DNA from: Anaerosporobacter faecicola
GTDB taxonomy: Bacteria; Bacillota; Clostridia; Lachnospirales; Lachnospiraceae
Assembly (NCBI RefSeq): GCF_012070565.1
Contig: NZ_JAAQRO010000005.1
Location: 1-47,179, forward strand
DNA length: 47,179 bases
Direction: 5' to 3'
Shown: piece by piece, positions 46,091 through 47,179 of the stretch
How the letters are laid out: every line of letters begins with the position of its first letter
Position numbering within the stretch: the first letter of the stretch is position 1
Program-made: the position numbers and the translations under genes
The notes under the pieces: generated by a model
Databases searched by the model: none
What the model was told of the DNA's origin: nothing
Seen by the model: the letters and a program-made list of their open reading frames with translations, nothing else

Positions 46091-46396
46091 CTACAACTCG
46101 TAATCCACACAAGCACGACTTAGTCGAACACGACTAATAAATGCTCCAACTTTTAAATGTTCTGGGTTTACCGCATAACGATTTAAATCCTCTAAAGAAT
46201 CAAAATCACATGTAAGACATAATGTATAATTTGTCTCATCTGCATCCGAATCATTAATTCCAACTTCCATACGTCGAATAAAATCTAATTTTTCTGTTAA
46301 TTCTAACAATTGGTTTTTAGCAATCACCGCATTTTCTATTGCTGTTCTTCCCTCTGCTTCTTTTGCAAATTCAAACATAACGATATGTCTAATCAT
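46091..46396 (-). CDS. Dabb (stress-responsive A/B barrel) family protein
   Basis: About 101 aa, starting [10 protein letters not shown], the typical start of dimeric alpha-beta barrel (Dabb) proteins, and containing the late [16 protein letters not shown] segment. These are small dimeric proteins of unsettled role. I use ATG 46396 with GAAAGGA eight bases upstream; the frame reaches 46417. First gene of the coaX-dusB unit. Confidence 0.9.
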   Translation of the reverse strand: MIRHIVMFEFAKEAEGRTAIENAVIAKNQLLELTEKLDFIRRMEVGINDSDADETNYTLCLTCDFDSLEDLNRYAVNPEHLKVGAFISRVRLSRACVDYEL

Positions 46397-46420
46397 GACT
46401 TTCATCCTTTCTATCACATA

Positions 46421-46449
46421 CTTATACCCAACCTAGAGTACTGACACAA
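46421..46449 (-). promoter_or_regulatory. Promoter of the Dabb-coaX-dusB unit
   Basis: Minus strand TTGTGT (46449-46444), 17-bp spacer, TATAAG (46426-46421). It ends just outside the 725-bp repeat. Confidence 0.55.
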
Positions 46450-46550
46450 TTAGAACTATGATAAACACGCTTTGCGAGTTTATCAAGTGATCGCGGCAAT
46501 CTCCAAGGTCTTAAGAAAACTTGGACTTTGGCTCGTTGCTCGCGTAAATA

Positions 46551-46581
46551 AAAAGGAGTGTTGCAAAACAACACTCCTTTT
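46551..46581 (-). terminator. Terminator of the second asd copy
   Basis: Same 13-bp stem as at 40600-40630 (46551-46563 with 46569-46581). Confidence 0.78.
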
Positions 46582-46597
46582 TATTTTAATTTTTCAT

Positions 46598-47179
46598 TTA
46601 TTTTGCTGTAATATATCCCTTCGCTTTTAATAATTCTGCGCTTAATACACCGCCGCCTGCTGCACCACGAATTGTATTATGAGATAAGCCTACGAATTTG
46701 TAATCATATACGGTATCTTCTCTTAAACGTCCGATTGAAACGCCCATACCGTTTTCATAATCTACATCCAAACTTACTTGAGGTCGATTATCCTCTTCTA
46801 AGTATTGAATGAATTGTTTTGGAGCACTTGGAAGATTTAACTCTTGAGGTAAACCTTTGAAGTTTCTCCATGCTTCGATCATCTGTTCTTTTGTAGGTTT
46901 CTTTTCAAAACTAACAAATACAGCTGCTGTATGTCCATTTAATACTGGTACACGAATACATTGTGTTGTAATGATTGGACTATCTGCTTTTACAATCTTA
47001 CCATCAACAACTTTACCCCAGATACGAAGTGGTTCTTGTTCACTCTTTTCTTCTTCTCCACCGATATATGGAATGATATTTCCTTCCATTTCCGGCCATT
47101 CTTTAAAGGTTTTACCTGCACCTGAGATTGCTTGGTAAGTTGTTGCTACTACAACCTTTGGTCCAAATTCTCTTAATGC
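46598..47179 (-). CDS. asd: Aspartate-semialdehyde dehydrogenase, second copy, cut by window end
   Basis: 193 codons plus stop, identical in protein sequence to the C-terminal part of the asd at 40647. The frame is open to the last base, so the 5' half (including the catalytic Cys region) should lie outside the window. An internal ATG at 47089 is not the true start. It may be a real second gene or a product of assembly at a repeat. Confidence 0.85.
   Translation of the reverse strand, partial: ALREFGPKVVVATTYQAISGAGKTFKEWPEMEGNIIPYIGGEEEKSEQEPLRIWGKVVDGKIVKADSPIITTQCIRVPVLNGHTAAVFVSFEKKPTKEQMIEAWRNFKGLPQELNLPSAPKQFIQYLEEDNRPQVSLDVDYENGMGVSIGRLREDTVYDYKFVGLSHNTIRGAAGGGVLSAELLKAKGYITAK

Larger units (their letters stand above)
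46455..47179. repeat. 725-bp direct repeat, copy 2, running off the window
   Basis: Near-identical to 40504-41228 (two adjacent mismatches at 46489-46490). It starts 6 bp beyond the Dabb promoter and continues past the window end. Confidence 0.95.

Overview
The window looks like a low-GC Gram-positive anaerobe of the class Clostridia, most likely a Lachnospiraceae relative. The evidence is the AT-rich DNA, strong AGGAGG-type ribosome sites, frequent TTG starts, a T-box leader on tyrS, a uvrC-hprK-glcK-murB-rapZ-whiA-HPr block, a type II thymidine kinase, a DnaE1-type polymerase, and an ATP- plus a PPi-type phosphofructokinase. Almost every gene is chromosomal housekeeping. I see no complete transposon, prophage, CRISPR array, rRNA or tRNA. 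The window probably is, or ends at, a contig: it opens in a tandem repeat and closes inside a second copy of asd.

Layout. 1-377: two and a half copies of a 150-bp hairpin-rich tandem repeat, ending 1 bp from the tdk stop codon. 379-2584 (minus): ECF sigma factor, membrane partner, thymidine kinase. 2685-4439 (minus): ABC exporter. 4692-9387 (minus): dnaE then pfkA. 9499-14120 (minus): an accessory stretch (unknown exported protein, MATE exporter, LacI and AraC regulators) with an IS-end-like remnant at its edge. 14410-22083 (minus): a carbon-control and cell-wall block of uvrC, hprK, ROK glucokinase, murB, rapZ, whiA and an HPr-like gene. 22193-25178 (minus): ftsH and a HAD phosphatase. 25469-25933 (plus): a YaiI/YqxD protein. 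26115-28202 (minus): a chemoreceptor. 28519-35485 (minus): a peptide ABC transporter with a fused two-NBD ATPase, an M20 peptidase and a low-complexity protein. 35777-37751 (plus): glnK (PII) and amtB, each preceded by an intrinsic terminator. 37816-39598 (minus): tyrS behind a T-box leader. 39769-40503 (plus): a membrane protein. 40647-41732 (minus): asd. 42445-42735 (minus): a YvyF-like zinc protein. 42978-44216 (plus): PPi-type PFK. 44292-46396 (minus): Dabb protein, coaX and dusB. 46455-47179: a 725-bp near-identical repeat of the asd 3' half and its downstream hairpins.

How the genes fit together. HprK, the HPr-like protein, ROK glucokinase and PfkA connect carbon catabolite signalling with the top of glycolysis. 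The HPr-like protein has Glu at the position of the EI-phosphorylated His15 but keeps Ser46, so it should act only as a Crh-like signalling protein. The peptide transporter and M20 peptidase suggest peptide scavenging. GlnK and AmtB handle ammonium and appear to be controlled by premature termination.

I did not find one wholly new multi-gene system. The least explained structures are the 150-bp repeat array, the paired terminators ahead of glnK and amtB, the plus-strand hairpin/terminator block at 17848-17936 inside a minus-strand gene block, the Glu15 HPr paralogue, and the asd repeat at the end.
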